This document shows positions 1 to 6,886 of a DNA stretch of 35,868 nucleotides, one piece after another. The stretch is taken from contig JAKEFB010000167.1 in NCBI GenBank assembly GCA_022616275.1, forward strand, positions 1 to 35,868. The letters are read 5' to 3'. This DNA is from Chloroflexota bacterium. GTDB lineage: Bacteria; Chloroflexota; Anaerolineae; Promineifilales; Promineifilaceae. A program made the position numbers and the translations under genes. Below the pieces are notes generated by a model. It saw only the letters and a list, made by a program, of their open reading frames with translations. It made no database searches and had not been told where the DNA came from. The first letter of the stretch is position 1; each line of letters begins with the position of its first letter.

Positions 1-1
1 A

Positions 2-111
2 ATATATTTTGAAGGATGCTCGCCTATGCTTCTGACGCTACGCCTGACGCAGGAAGCGGCCGGAACGGCCGGCCTACTGCAGCGTATTGGTGACCAGCCG
101 GGCGAAGCTGG
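2..111 (+). pseudogene. Upstream piece of a TPR protein, in a different frame from its continuation
   Basis: The window opens inside a gene. Reading from base 2 gives a helical stretch ending in LLQRIGDQPGEA, which is the usual consensus in front of a TPR helix pair. The reading then has to move to the frame starting at base 94 to continue with AAFNLGHTYLEL, the expected next TPR helix. The shift falls in the run GCTGGGCCGCC (about 104-114) and is best explained by one missing base. The original frame runs on only to a stop at 185-187. Either the gene is broken or the assembly has a one-base error; the sequence alone cannot separate the two. Confidence 0.5.
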
Positions 112-642
112 GCCGCCTTCAACCTGGGTCACACCTACCTGGAACTCCGCATCGAAGGCGACCGGCAGGGGCGGGCAAGGTGCCTAGGCCAACTGGGGCA
201 TGTGGCCTGGGAACGGTTCAAGGAGGCGCGGGCCGCAGTTTGGCCAGGGGCCGAACTGTTAGCCTACCTCAATGCTGCCTTGGACTATTACCATCAGGCG
301 CTGGACCTGCTGCCGGTCGACGCCGTGGACGACCTGGCGGTGGCGCATAACCAGCTTGGCCTTATTTACTACGAGGCTGGCGACCTGGAGCGGGCGCTGC
401 CTCACTACCGCGAGTCTATTCGCTACGCGGAGTTGCAGGGTGATTTTTACGGAGTGGGTCAGACTCGCCGCAATGTGGCCAGGGCGCTGGTCCAGCGCGG
501 CCGGTTGGCCGACGCGCGGGAATATGCCCGGGCGGCGCTGCGCAATTTCCAGGTCTACGGCGAGCGGGCGGCGGCGGAGATCCAGAAGACGGAGGGGTTG
601 CTAGCGTGGATTGAGGAGGCGATGGGGAGCAGCAACGGATGA
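94..642 (+). CDS. TPR-repeat protein, C-terminal part
   Basis: This open frame continues the TPR protein that enters at the left edge. It contains at least two clear tetratricopeptide units (AAFNLGHTYLEL; HNQLGLIYYEAGDLERALPHY; TRRNVARALVQRGRLADAREY) and ends in a short helix. TPR units build a superhelical protein-binding surface. The domain style matches the TPR half of the cyclase/AAA/TPR regulator at 13.3 kb, so the missing N-terminus may have been a signalling ATPase; that is inference. No own start is needed if the frameshift at about 104-114 is an error. If the gene is really broken, the GTG at 202 is the first plausible restart, without a good ribosome site. Confidence 0.55.
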   Translation, partial: PAGRSWAAFNLGHTYLELRIEGDRQGRARCLGQLGHVAWERFKEARAAVWPGAELLAYLNAALDYYHQALDLLPVDAVDDLAVAHNQLGLIYYEAGDLERALPHYRESIRYAELQGDFYGVGQTRRNVARALVQRGRLADAREYARAALRNFQVYGERAAAEIQKTEGLLAWIEEAMGSSNG

Positions 643-668
643 ACAACTGATAAACTGATGGAGGAGTC

Positions 669-741
669 AGTGCCTGGCAAGGGGCGTGAAGTGTTGGTCG
701 GTCGAGCTTTTGCTGCCCTTGCCAGGCACTTGAGTTATAAT
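669..741 (+). promoter_or_regulatory. 15-bp inverted repeat plus TATAAT, likely operator/promoter of the antitoxin gene
   Basis: A perfect 15-bp inverted repeat, AGTGCCTGGCAAGGG at 669-683 and its complement at 716-730, has a 32-nt spacer. It ends 5 bp before a consensus TATAAT at 736-741, which lies about 20 nt before the antitoxin start. No convincing -35 box is found at the usual spacing. Phd/YefM antitoxins repress their own promoters by binding palindromes there, so this repeat is a natural operator candidate. No T-run follows the repeat, which argues against a simple terminator for the TPR gene. Confidence 0.45.
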
Positions 742-761
742 CCTTTACGGAGATGGCATCT

Positions 762-1064
762 ATGTTGAAAACCAACGAAAGGATTATTACGGCCGAGGAT
801 TTAGCGGACCAGGTCCACACGGCGATTACCAATGCGCAGCAGGAACCACTGGTTGTGACTGAAGACGGCCGCCCGGCCGCTTACCTTATTAGTGTGGAGT
901 TGTTCGACACCATGCTGGCGCAGTTGGAGACGCTGGAGGCGGCCGAGTTGGTTGCTAACCTGGCGGCCGGGGAGGAGCAGTTTGCCCGGGGCGCCTACAA
1001 GACGCTGGCTGAAGCCCGGACTATTGCCGAAGCTGCGTGGCAGGCTTATGAGTCGGCTGAATGA
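762..1064 (+). CDS. Phd/YefM-family antitoxin
   Basis: A protein of about 100 residues with the Phd/YefM layout: an N-terminal helix-strand part (TAEDLADQVHTAI), a central hairpin VVTEDGRPAAYLISVELF that matches the conserved 'G-x-P-x-A-x-L' core, and a C-terminal acidic, Ala-rich helical tail that in this family wraps the toxin. The ATG at 762 is preferred to the in-frame ATG at 753 because GGAG at 749-752 then has a 9-nt spacing. The stop overlaps an ATG (ATGA, 1061-1064), the usual coupling to a toxin gene, but that frame closes after 17 codons. The antitoxin therefore looks orphaned, or its partner has decayed. Confidence 0.75.
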   Translation: MLKTNERIITAEDLADQVHTAITNAQQEPLVVTEDGRPAAYLISVELFDTMLAQLETLEAAELVANLAAGEEQFARGAYKTLAEARTIAEAAWQAYESAE

Positions 1065-1180
1065 GCCAGGTCCTACTGTATTTTCTAATCGCATCTTGGT
1101 TGCCACTTCCCTAACCGGTTGCCTTGCCCCTACTGTAATTGATGCCAGGGCAGCAGGGTGGCAGTGAGGAGCCGGCCGGG
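1065..1180. other. Non-coding stretch after the antitoxin, no intact toxin
   Basis: The frame opened by the ATGA overlap (ATG at 1061) reads MSQVLLYFLIASWLPLP and stops at 1112-1114. No RelE- or PIN-like sequence was found in any frame up to the next gene. Two partial copies of CCTACTGTA lie about 55 nt apart (near 1072 and 1128). Otherwise nothing recognisable is present. Confidence 0.4.
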
Positions 1181-1200
1181 AGCGGTGGCCGCTTATTTTT
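1181..1200 (+). terminator. Possible rho-independent terminator
   Basis: AGCGG-TGG-CCGCT (1181-1193) forms a short 5-bp GC-rich stem with a 3-nt loop and is followed at once by TATTTTT. The stem is short, so it may be weak. It would end antitoxin transcription just before the alaS promoter. Confidence 0.4.
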
Positions 1201-1208
1201 AAGGTGTG

Positions 1209-1237
1209 TTGACAGCCCTTACCCCCTACCGTAAAAT
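1209..1237 (+). promoter_or_regulatory. Sigma70-type promoter for alaS
   Basis: A consensus TTGACA at 1209-1214 is followed, after exactly 17 bp, by TAAAAT at 1232-1237. The predicted start near 1244 leaves a leader of about 150 nt before alaS. That leader contains GAGTTA repeats and a paired-palindrome element, and no T-box signature was seen in it. Confidence 0.7.
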
Positions 1238-1290
1238 CCGCCAACACCGTTCAGGTGACTGGCGCTTCCAAAGTGCCTGCCACCTTCACC

Positions 1291-1320
1291 AGAGTTAGAG
1301 TCCTGAGTTAGAGTTAGAGT
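1291..1320 (+). repeat. GAGTTA short tandem repeats in the alaS leader
   Basis: Units of AGAGTT/GAGTTAGAGT occur at 1291-1300 and 1305-1320, and again at 1386-1395 just before the alaS ATG. The same hexamer reappears in direct and inverted form at 27790-27840. Confidence 0.7.
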
Positions 1321-1321
1321 G

Positions 1322-1377
1322 AACCTCCCGGAGGCTTCTTCAAGGGGTGCGTCTGGTGTGGTAGCCTCCGGGAGGTT
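1322..1377. repeat. Paired-palindrome element, copy 1
   Basis: Arm AACCTCCCGGAGGC (1322-1335) and its exact reverse complement (1364-1377) enclose a 28-nt spacer. Each arm is itself nearly palindromic. It belongs to the same family as the elements at 6815, 10827, 12061 and 13131. It lies in the alaS leader and would fold in the RNA. Confidence 0.75.
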
Positions 1378-1397
1378 GTATACAAGAGTTAGAGTAG

Positions 1398-4094
1398 ATG
1401 AAACCAATGACCAGCGCCGAGGTTCGGCAAGCTTTCTTAGAGTTTTTCCAGGAGATGGGCCACCAGGTGGTGTCCAGTTCACCCCTGCCGGCTTACGATA
1501 ACCCGACGTTGCTGTTTACCAACGCCGGGATGAACCAGTTCGTGGACGTGTTCCTGGGCAAGGAGGAACGGCCGTATAAACAGGCCGCTTCGTCCCAGAA
1601 GTGCATGCGTGTCCAGGGCAAGCACAACGACCTGGAAAACGTCGGCCCCTCGCCCCGCCACCACACTTTCTTTGAGATGCTGGGCAACTTCTCCTTTGGC
1701 GACTATTTTAAGGCCGGGGCCATTCGCTACGCCTACGACTTTTTAACCAAAGCCTGCCAGATCCCGGCCGACCGGCTGTGGTTCACCGTCCACACCAGCG
1801 ACGACGAAGCCTACAACATCTGGGTCAACGAGATTGGCGTGCCGGCCGGGCGGGTGGTGCGGATGGGCGACAAGACCAACTTCTGGATGATGGGCGACGT
1901 CGGTCCCTGCGGCCCGACCAGCGAGATCCATTACGACTGGGGGCCGGAGGCCTGTACCTGCGGCGAGGTGGAATGCAGCGTGGCCCTGGACAACGGTTGC
2001 AACCGCTGGCTGGAGGTCTGGAACCTGGTCTTCATGCAGTACAACCAGGACCCCGACGGGAAACGGACGCCGTTGCCCAAACCGGGAGTGGACACGGGCA
2101 TGGGGCTGGAACGGATTACGGCCGTCGTCCAGGGGAAACCGGTCAATTACGACACTGACCTCTTTGCCCCGGTCATGGACCACATCCAGCAGATATTGGG
2201 CGATTCGGCCGAGGAGCGCGAAGCGAACACCACCGGCTACCGGGTCATTGCCGACCACGGCCGGGCGGCGACCTTCCTGATTGCCAACGGCGTCTTGCCG
2301 GGGACGGTCGGCCGGGGCTACGTGCTGCGGATGATTATTCGCCGGGCGGCCCGCTTCGGCCGCAAAATCGGCTTTACCGAGCCGTTCCTGGCCGAAATTG
2401 CCCAGGCCTACATTGACCAGATGGGCGAGATCTACCCGGAGCTGCGCAAGCAGCGCGAGCACGTGCTGCACACCCTCACCGGCGAGGAGCGGAAGTTTGC
2501 CCGGGCGCTGGACAACGCCCTGGCCCAACTGGACGAGGCGCTGGGCCGGCTGCACCAGGACGGCCGGCGGGAGATTCCCGGCAATGTGGCCTTCAACCTC
2601 TACGCCAGCCACGGGCTGCCGCTGGAGATTACCCGCGACGTGGCCGGAGAGCGGGGTTTTACCGTGGACGAGGCCGGCTATAACGCCGCCCGCCAGGCGC
2701 ACGCCGAGGCCAGCCGGGGCGGCGGCCTGGGCGAGTATGAGTTGGGCGACAGCGTCTACGCCCGGCTGCTGGCCCAACTGGTGGAGAGCGGCCGGCTGGA
2801 CAGCAGCGGCGTGGATTACGACCCATATAGCGGCGCCCGGCTGGAGTCGGAAATCGTGGGCATCATTCGCGATAGCCACATGGCCCAGCAGGCGGCGGCC
2901 GGCGACCGGGTGGAGGTGGTCACGGCGGCGACGCCCTTTTACATGGCCGCCGGCGGCGAGGTCAGCGACACCGGCCGGATCGTGGTCGAGGACGGCGAAG
3001 TCCGGGTGGAAGACACGCGCCGGCCGGCGCCGGGGGTAATCGTCCACGCCGGCCAGGTGGTCCGGGGCGAGGTGGCCGTGGGCCAGGTGGCCCAACTGGA
3101 AGTGGACGACGAGCGGCGCTGGAACATCCGCCGCAACCACACGGCGACCCACATTTTGCACCGCGAGCTGCGGGCCAGGCTGGGGAAACACGTCACCCAA
3201 CAGGGCTCGCTGGTGGCGCCGGACCGGCTGCGCTTTGACTTTTCCCACACCGAGGCAGTGGACGAGGCGATGTTGGGCGAGATTGAAGAAACGATTAACG
3301 AGACGATCCTGGCCAACCGGCCGGTCAACATTGAGTACATGCCCCAGAAGGAGGCGGTCTCGGCCGGGGCGATGGCTCTCTTTGGCGAGAAGTACGGCGA
3401 CATCGTGCGGACGATCAAGATCGGCGACCCGGACAAACCGTACAGCTTTGAGCTGTGCGGCGGCCTGCACGTCAGCGAGACCGGGGATATTGGCCTCTTT
3501 TACTTTACCGGCGAGGAAGCAGTAGCGGCCGGCATCCGGCGGGTGGAGGCGGTCACCGGCCGGGGGGCGCTGGCCTACGTCAACGAGCGGCTGGCGGCGC
3601 TGGAGCGGGTGGCCCAGAGGCTGAACGCGCCGGTGGCGGAAGTGGAAACGCGGCTGGAAGCGCTGCTGGCCGAGAACCGGGCGCTGCAAAAGGAGGTCGC
3701 CCAACTGCGGCGCAACCAGGCCAAGAGCCAGATGGACGGGCTGCTGGCCAGTATGCAGCAGGTGAATGGCGTGTCGCTGGTGGCGGCCCGGGTGGAGGTG
3801 GCCGACATGGACGGGCTGCGAGAGATGGCCGACTGGTTCCGCGACCGGGTCCCGTCCGGCGTGGCCGTCCTGGCGGCGGTGAAGGATGAGAAGCCGATGT
3901 TAGTCGTGGCCGTGACCGAGGACCTGGTCCAGCGCGGCGTTCGGGCTGACGCGCTGGTGCGGGACGTGGCCGGCATTGTCGGCGGTGGTGGCGGCGGCCG
4001 GCCAACGCTGGCCCAGGCCGGCGGCCGGGATGCGAGCAAGCTGCCTCAGGCGCTGGCGGCCGTGCCGGGATTGGTGGAGAAGGCCCTGTCGTAA
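1398..4094 (+). CDS. alaS: Alanine--tRNA ligase
   Basis: Alanyl-tRNA synthetase charges tRNA-Ala with alanine in the cytoplasm. The 898-residue protein is full length. The N-terminal class II catalytic core is clear (FLEFFQEMGHQVVSSSPL, then FTNAGMNQF and FFEMLGNFSFGDYFK). The editing domain has the zinc ligands of the H-x3-H type (H581, H585) and the C-x3-H pair (C687, H691); the latter reads CGGLH where most family members have CGGTH. A coiled-coil region around 750-790 and the glycine-rich C-terminal C-Ala/DHHA1 domain follow. Two in-frame ATGs compete (1398 and 1407); neither has a clear ribosome site, and the leader there is repeat DNA. The TTGACA/TAAAAT promoter upstream fits a housekeeping gene. 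Confidence 0.97.
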   Translation: MKPMTSAEVRQAFLEFFQEMGHQVVSSSPLPAYDNPTLLFTNAGMNQFVDVFLGKEERPYKQAASSQKCMRVQGKHNDLENVGPSPRHHTFFEMLGNFSFGDYFKAGAIRYAYDFLTKACQIPADRLWFTVHTSDDEAYNIWVNEIGVPAGRVVRMGDKTNFWMMGDVGPCGPTSEIHYDWGPEACTCGEVECSVALDNGCNRWLEVWNLVFMQYNQDPDGKRTPLPKPGVDTGMGLERITAVVQGKPVNYDTDLFAPVMDHIQQILGDSAEEREANTTGYRVIADHGRAATFLIANGVLPGTVGRGYVLRMIIRRAARFGRKIGFTEPFLAEIAQAYIDQMGEIYPELRKQREHVLHTLTGEERKFARALDNALAQLDEALGRLHQDGRREIPGNVAFNLYASHGLPLEITRDVAGERGFTVDEAGYNAARQAHAEASRGGGLGEYELGDSVYARLLAQLVESGRLDSSGVDYDPYSGARLESEIVGIIRDSHMAQQAAAGDRVEVVTAATPFYMAAGGEVSDTGRIVVEDGEVRVEDTRRPAPGVIVHAGQVVRGEVAVGQVAQLEVDDERRWNIRRNHTATHILHRELRARLGKHVTQQGSLVAPDRLRFDFSHTEAVDEAMLGEIEETINETILANRPVNIEYMPQKEAVSAGAMALFGEKYGDIVRTIKIGDPDKPYSFELCGGLHVSETGDIGLFYFTGEEAVAAGIRRVEAVTGRGALAYVNERLAALERVAQRLNAPVAEVETRLEALLAENRALQKEVAQLRRNQAKSQMDGLLASMQQVNGVSLVAARVEVADMDGLREMADWFRDRVPSGVAVLAAVKDEKPMLVVAVTEDLVQRGVRADALVRDVAGIVGGGGGGRPTLAQAGGRDASKLPQALAAVPGLVEKALS

Positions 4095-4100
4095 GAGGCG

Positions 4101-4120
4101 GGGATTTGGGGATTAGGGGA
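4101..4120 (+). repeat. GGGGATT short repeats at the alaS/downstream gene junction
   Basis: GGGGATTTGGGGATTAGGGGATT is made of three imperfect 7-8-nt units beginning about 4100. It overlaps the start of the next gene and encodes its first residues if the TTG at 4106 is used. It is the first of several such junction repeats in the window. Confidence 0.55.
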
Positions 4121-5635
4121 TTGCAAGTTATTTATTTAGACCAGGACGAAGATATTGTTTCGATCCGTGACCGGCTGGATTGGGCGAAGGAGCAGCAGGT
4201 GGTTCTGGTCTTGCCGGACACGGCCGACCTGCTGACCGAGTACCTGGACCTGGCCATGCTGCGCCGCCACGCCGACGCGTTGCGGCTGGAGGTGGGGTTG
4301 GTCACGGCCGATGGGTGGGTGGCCGGCCAGGCCGAGGCGCTGGGCTTTCCCACCTTTCTCTCTGTCCGGGCAGCACGGCAAAACCAGCAGGGCTGGTGGC
4401 GCGGCCGGCGGCGGCCAGAACGGGTTGGCAAACCGACCCACCTGGACCGGGCCGACCGGCGTGAGGTCAAGCGCCGCCTCTCCTCCCGGCCAGCCTGGCA
4501 ACGCTGGCTGCTACGCTACGCGGCGATTGTCCTCTTTTTCCTGACCCTGGCTACCCTCTTTGTCGCCGCCGCCTATGCCATCCCCGGAGCCACGGTGACG
4601 CTGAAGCCGGAAGTGCGGCCGCTGCTGGTGAGCCGGGAGATCGTGGCTGACCCCAACCTGGAAGCGGTAGACTTTGACCAGGCGGCCGTGCCCGGCCGGC
4701 TGCTGCTGGCGACCCAGGAGTGGCGGGCGGACGTGGCCACCAGCGGGACGATTGAAGTGCCGGACGCCCCGGCGCGGGGCACGGTCGTCTTTGTCAACCG
4801 GCTGGAACAGCCGGTCAACGTCCCGGCCGGGACGCGGGTCAGCACCACGGCCGGGACGCGAGTCGTCTTCCAGACCTTAGACCCGGTAGAAGTGCCGGGG
4901 GTGGTGGGGGGCACGGCCGAAGTGGACGTAGTCGCCATCCAGCCGGGGCCGGGCGGCAACGTCGAGGCCAACCTCGTCAACCGCGTCGAGGGTTCGCTGT
5001 CGCTCCAGTTGCAGGTCCGCAACCTGGAGCCGGTGACTGGGGGTGGGGTGCGCCTCTCCCCGGCCGTGACTGAGAGTGACCAGGAGCGGCTGCGGGCCCA
5101 GGTCTTACAACAGTTGCAGGTGCTGGCCCTGGCCGAGATGGAGGGCCAGTTGGCCGGGCAAGAGTTCCTGGCCCGCGATTCGCTCCAGGTGGTCAGCGTC
5201 CTTCACGAGACCTTCTCTCACTTTCCCGGCGAGCAAACGGATCGGCTGGCGCTGGAAATCCGGGCCGAGCTGCAGGCCACGGCCGTAGACGAGACCCAGG
5301 CCACCGGGCTGGTCTACGAGAAGCTGGCTGCGGCCGTCCGGCCGGGCTTTGAACTGGTTCCGGGTAGCCTGCAGTTCCACAGCGGCGAGGTCATGGCCGT
5401 AGATAGCGAAGGCCGGGTGACTTTTGAGATGATTGGCGAAGGCCAGATGGCGGCCCAGTTAAATGCCGAGACGCCTATTGAGGAGGTCGCCGGCCAGAAG
5501 ACGGAAGTGGCCCTGGCTTATCTGTACCGGGAACTGCCGCTGCGGGAGTATCCCAGAGTGAGCGTCTGGCCCAACTGGTTCGGCCGGATGCCTTATTTGC
5601 CGGTGCGTATTGAGGCCAGGGTGGAAACGGAGTAA
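4106..5635 (+). CDS. Single-pass membrane protein, baseplate J/gp47-like (tentative)
   Basis: This 509-residue protein has a soluble, probably cytoplasmic N-terminal part (about 1-130; alternating strands and helices, ending in a very basic stretch), one strong transmembrane helix at about 135-157, and a large beta-rich outer part. The outer part (VPDAPARGTVVFVNR, VNVPAGTRVST, TEVDVVAIQPGPGGNVEA-like pattern) resembles the baseplate J/gp47-type proteins often annotated in Chloroflexota; I make this call from memory of the pattern and it is not certain. It is not a sign of prophage here, since no other phage gene is near. The TTG start at 4106 lies 11 nt after the alaS stop with GAGGCGGG before it, so it is probably cotranscribed with alaS. 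No ATG is available. Confidence 0.5.
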   Translation: MGIRGLQVIYLDQDEDIVSIRDRLDWAKEQQVVLVLPDTADLLTEYLDLAMLRRHADALRLEVGLVTADGWVAGQAEALGFPTFLSVRAARQNQQGWWRGRRRPERVGKPTHLDRADRREVKRRLSSRPAWQRWLLRYAAIVLFFLTLATLFVAAAYAIPGATVTLKPEVRPLLVSREIVADPNLEAVDFDQAAVPGRLLLATQEWRADVATSGTIEVPDAPARGTVVFVNRLEQPVNVPAGTRVSTTAGTRVVFQTLDPVEVPGVVGGTAEVDVVAIQPGPGGNVEANLVNRVEGSLSLQLQVRNLEPVTGGGVRLSPAVTESDQERLRAQVLQQLQVLALAEMEGQLAGQEFLARDSLQVVSVLHETFSHFPGEQTDRLALEIRAELQATAVDETQATGLVYEKLAAAVRPGFELVPGSLQFHSGEVMAVDSEGRVTFEMIGEGQMAAQLNAETPIEEVAGQKTEVALAYLYRELPLREYPRVSVWPNWFGRMPYLPVRIEARVETE

Positions 5636-5641
5636 CAGGTT

Positions 5642-5767
5642 ATGATTACTGTCTTCGACATCTGTCGTTTTAGCGACGGTAAAATCGTCGAGCACTGGGG
5701 CGTCCCCGATCGGTTCGCAGTCATGGCCCAATTGGGTCTTCTTCCACAACCTCCGGCTCGTCCCTAG
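5642..5767 (+). pseudogene. C-terminal remnant of a SnoaL-like ester cyclase
   Basis: The 41-codon frame contains DICRFSDGKIVEHWGVPDRF and AVMAQLGLLP, which is the standard C-terminal end of SnoaL-like polyketide-cyclase/ester-cyclase proteins (usually about 130-150 residues). Everything before it is missing: in the same frame the stop codon of the preceding gene lies only two codons upstream. It is probably the tail of a gene whose 5' part was deleted when the present neighbours came together. Its last bases overlap the end of the convergent xdhC gene. It is unlikely to be functional alone. Confidence 0.65.
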
Positions 5768-6798
5768 ACGCGTTCCCGGATAAAGGTCTCCCGGCAACCG
5801 GGGCCGCAGAAGTAGTAGAGTTGGCCGGCGTGTTCGTGGGTGTAGCGGGCGGTGGCGATGGCGACTTCCATGCCGCAAATGGGGTCAATGGCCGTTTCGC
5901 CGGCCGGAGCCATGTGTCCATGTTCATGATGGCCCATCTGATGATGGCCCATGTCATGATGGCCGGCCGTCTCTTCTTCGGCCGCAACCTGCTGCTGGAA
6001 CAAGGCCAGGTTGAGCAGTTCGGCGTTGCGCCGCCGCTGGACAATCTCGGCCATGATGCTCAAGGCGATCTCGTCGCCCCGCCGGGCCTGGATGTCCAGG
6101 CCGGCCGGGGCTTTCAGCGGCAGCATTTCCGTCTCCGACACGCCCTGCGCGGCCAGATAGGCGCGGACGGCGCTGGCCCGCTTGGGGCTGGCCACCAGGC
6201 CAACATAGACCGGGCCGGCGGCCAGAATTTTCTCCAGGGCCAGCTCGTCGTAGTTGCCGTGGGTGGCGACGACGGCGTAAGTAAACGGCCGGACCTGGGC
6301 AGCAATCTCTTCCAGGCTGGCCAGCGTCTCGTCGGCGTAGGGCATCGTTTCGGCCGAGCGGTCCAGGTCCACGACGACGACGTGGTAATTCATGGCCGCG
6401 CCCAGGCGGGCCAGCGCCCGGGCCACCGGCAGCGTGCCGACGATTACTAGCCGCGGCCGGGGCTGCTGCGGCTCCAGGTAGATCTCCAGCGTGCCGCCGC
6501 TGAAACAAGTCATGGGCAGGTCTACCAAACCCTCGCGCGGCGTCTGCGCTTCCGGCTCAGTGGACAGACGAATCAGCCGGGCCTCGTCGGCGGCCAGGGC
6601 CTTTAACGCCTCCTTGATCACTGTCGGTTGGGCGCAACTGCCACCAATCCAACCATGCATGACCCCGTCCACGGTGATAATAGCTTTGTCGCCCGGCTTA
6701 CCGGAAGAAGGCTTTTCGGCCCGGACCACGGTGGCGGTGACGAACGGGACACCCTGCTGCACCAGCTCGTACGCTTTGGCGAAAAAGTCGTCAATCAT
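5764..6798 (-). CDS. XdhC/CoxI-family maturation factor with a His-rich linker and YHS domain
   Basis: A 344-residue protein of the XdhC/CoxI family, which helps mature or sulfurate the molybdenum cofactor of xanthine dehydrogenase-type enzymes. The N-terminal XdhC-CoxI half has KPGDKAIITVDGVMHGWIGGSC-like sequence and the PMTCFSGGTLEIYLEP motif; the second half is a Rossmann-type domain (RLVIVGTLPVARALARLG). After it come a His/Met/Gly linker (about 280-304, HHxMGHHxMGHHEHGHM) and a C-terminal YHS domain (about 305-344, DPICGMEV...YYFCGPGC), a small metal-binding module. The second ATG (6798) is preferred: GGAG lies 7 nt before it, and the first ATG (6816) falls in repeat DNA. It is the last gene of the cox operon, 88 nt after coxL, and most likely serves CO dehydrogenase. 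Confidence 0.85.
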   Translation of the reverse strand: MIDDFFAKAYELVQQGVPFVTATVVRAEKPSSGKPGDKAIITVDGVMHGWIGGSCAQPTVIKEALKALAADEARLIRLSTEPEAQTPREGLVDLPMTCFSGGTLEIYLEPQQPRPRLVIVGTLPVARALARLGAAMNYHVVVVDLDRSAETMPYADETLASLEEIAAQVRPFTYAVVATHGNYDELALEKILAAGPVYVGLVASPKRASAVRAYLAAQGVSETEMLPLKAPAGLDIQARRGDEIALSIMAEIVQRRRNAELLNLALFQQQVAAEEETAGHHDMGHHQMGHHEHGHMAPAGETAIDPICGMEVAIATARYTHEHAGQLYYFCGPGCRETFIRERV

Positions 6799-6814
6799 GG
6801 CGCTGCTCCAGAAC

Positions 6815-6880
6815 AACCTCCCGGAGGTTGGCGGTTGCGTCGGGCGGCCCGACGACCACCGCTTGAACCTCCGGGAGGTT
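6815..6880. repeat. Paired-palindrome element, copy 2, between coxL and xdhC
   Basis: Arm AACCTCCCGGAGGTT (6815-6829) and its exact complement (6866-6880) enclose 36 nt that can itself fold (CGTCGGG-CGG-CCCGACG inside GCGGT/ACCGC). The whole gap between the two genes is therefore one long potential hairpin in the cox mRNA. The arm nearest xdhC lies about 17 nt before its start. Confidence 0.85.
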
Positions 6881-6886
6881 CAATAG

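Noticed and set aside
1238-1397. T-box or other riboswitch in the alaS leader
   Set aside because: No T-box core sequence and no terminator/antiterminator pair was found; the structure present is explained by the dispersed repeat.
1743-3704. A 653-codon open frame on the minus strand opposite alaS
   Set aside because: It is the antisense shadow of a strongly conserved gene in high-GC DNA, where stops are rare; the product has no domain-like pattern.
4106-5635. Prophage or contractile-injection cluster, because of the baseplate-J-like protein
   Set aside because: It has a TM helix, follows alaS directly, and no other tail, sheath or capsid gene is present.
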